Both the position numbers and the translations under genes were made by a program. Below are positions 8,460 to 8,863 of a DNA stretch of 8,863 nucleotides, piece after piece (position 1 is the stretch's first letter; every line of letters starts with the position of its first letter). Origin of the DNA: an uncultured Bacteroidales bacterium (GTDB lineage: Bacteria > Bacteroidota > Bacteroidia > Bacteroidales > P3); contig ONOZ01000236.1 in NCBI GenBank assembly GCA_900319595.1, forward strand, positions 1 through 8,863. Reading direction: 5' to 3'. The notes below the pieces were generated by a model. The model was given only the letters and a program-made list of their open reading frames with translations, had not been told where the DNA came from and did not search any database.

Positions 8460-8512
8460 AAAGTTTCTTTGCCGTATCATTTAACATTGATACACTATGG
8501 CAAAGGAACTTT
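8460..8512. repeat. 53-bp imperfect inverted repeat spanning the next gene's start codon
   Basis: The outer arms AAAGTTTCTTTGCC (8460-8473) and GGCAAAGGAACTTT (8499-8512) are complementary at 13 of 14 positions, and the exception (8466/8506) is a G-U pair in RNA. Inner arms GTATCA (8474-8479) and TGATAC (8488-8493) pair perfectly. The loop is 8 nt (8480-8487), with a 5-nt bulge at 8494-8498. The A and T of ATG 8497 fall in the bulge and its G is in the stem. No T-tract follows, so it is not a standard intrinsic terminator. It could be an RNA structure controlling the downstream start, or a recombination or integration site at the cassette edge. Confidence 0.7.
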
Positions 8513-8863
8513 CTGATATTATGACGCGGGCGGCGGAGGTGCGCGATGCAACGCTCAGCGCCGAGAATACCGCCGAACGGATCGGCGGGGTACTGTGCGA
8601 CTTGCTGGAATATCTGGCAGGGATGATTGCTGCGGGCGATATGCAAGTCGTGGCGGACACGGATGGGACGGGGCTGAAAGTCACGTTCCGCAATGCGCAG
8701 GGGCAGGCCATTGCGCGGCGGCTGAACTTGCCGGAGGTGAGTGGGAGTGCTGGCGGGCTACTCTCTCCAGAGCTGCTGACGAAGTTGAACGCGGCTTATA
8801 CGCAGAGCGGCACGAACCAAACGGCCATTGCGCAAGTGAACGCGGAGATGCGCACCGTGCAAC
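8497..8863 (+). CDS. Probable Bacteroidota prophage tail-associated protein, 3'-truncated
   Basis: An open frame of 122 codons runs from ATG 8497 off the window end. It is G/C-rich with strong third-position G/C use (GCG, CTG, CGG, ACG), unlike the A/T-rich genes before it. The N-terminus has an EVRDATLSAENTAERIGGVL segment (residues 14-33) resembling the 'RDE...NTAxRVG' start of hypothetical tail or structural proteins in Bacteroidota prophages. GGLLSPELLTKLN (86-98) resembles the 'GLMSAEDKAKLD' segments common in phage tail proteins, and the visible C-terminal part looks helical and possibly coiled-coil (NQTAIAQVNAEM). No signal peptide or membrane segment is seen. It is not part of the defence operon by composition or spacing (66 nt after it). 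A long inverted repeat covers its start codon. The coding call is fairly firm; the phage-tail assignment rests on remembered sequence resemblance and is tentative. Confidence 0.6.
   Translation, partial: MAKELSDIMTRAAEVRDATLSAENTAERIGGVLCDLLEYLAGMIAAGDMQVVADTDGTGLKVTFRNAQGQAIARRLNLPEVSGSAGGLLSPELLTKLNAAYTQSGTNQTAIAQVNAEMRTVQ

Noticed and set aside
8468..8489. Bacteroidota-type promoter (TTTG at 8468 and TAACATTG at 8482, near TAnnTTTG)
   Set aside because: The spacing between the two boxes is only about 10 nt instead of about 20, the -7 box has one mismatch, and it lies almost on the start codon, inside the hairpin loop.
8431..8512. Intrinsic transcription terminator after the AIPR gene
   Set aside because: A hairpin exists, but it has no following T-tract and extends into the next coding frame. 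No other stem with a T-run is visible in the spacer.
8443..8711. Two antisense open frames (8443-8646 and 8481-8711)
   Set aside because: They lie opposite the G/C-rich plus-strand frame from 8497, which has the better codon pattern and recognisable segments; G/C-rich DNA easily yields long antisense frames.
1..8863. CRISPR array, tRNA or rRNA gene, insertion sequence or transposase
   Set aside because: No spaced direct repeats, cloverleaf-like sequences or transposase motifs were seen; nearly all of the window is accounted for by the six coding frames.

Overview
The window looks like Bacteroidota DNA, probably Bacteroidales. The evidence is indirect: three of the four visible internal gene starts lack a Shine-Dalgarno sequence and have only A/T-rich leaders, and the gene at the right edge resembles tail-associated proteins of Bacteroidota prophages. 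No RNA gene or taxonomic marker is present, so this assignment is inference.

Positions 1-8430 hold one tight, A/T-rich, plus-strand operon of five genes. In order they are: a DNA cytosine-5 methyltransferase (5' end outside the window); a MORC/Hsp90-like GHKL ATPase with an S5-like domain; a large Z1-domain superfamily II helicase-like ATPase; a PD-(D/E)XK nuclease-fold protein of the DUF4420 type; and an AIPR (abortive infection phage resistance) protein. Neighbouring genes overlap by 14, 8 and 11 nt and then have a 4-nt gap, so translation is probably coupled. This matches a conserved neighbourhood that Iyer, Abhiman and Aravind described by computation (2008, bacterial relatives of MORC ATPases in restriction-modification-like operons).

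The likely logic is that the methyltransferase marks self DNA. The MORC ATPase and Z1 helicase would sense or remodel unmodified or invading DNA. The PD-(D/E)XK protein and possibly AIPR would act as nuclease or abortive effectors. This division of labour is inferred from domain types.

Positions 8431-8496 are a short A/T-rich spacer. A 53-bp imperfect inverted repeat (8460-8512) crosses its end and includes the start codon of the next gene. From about 8515 the composition changes abruptly to G/C-rich. The open reading frame there (8497 to the window end) is a separate gene, probably a prophage tail or structural protein cut by the window edge. The defence operon therefore appears to be a foreign, low-GC cassette next to a high-GC prophage or chromosomal gene, and the inverted repeat lies at or near the junction.
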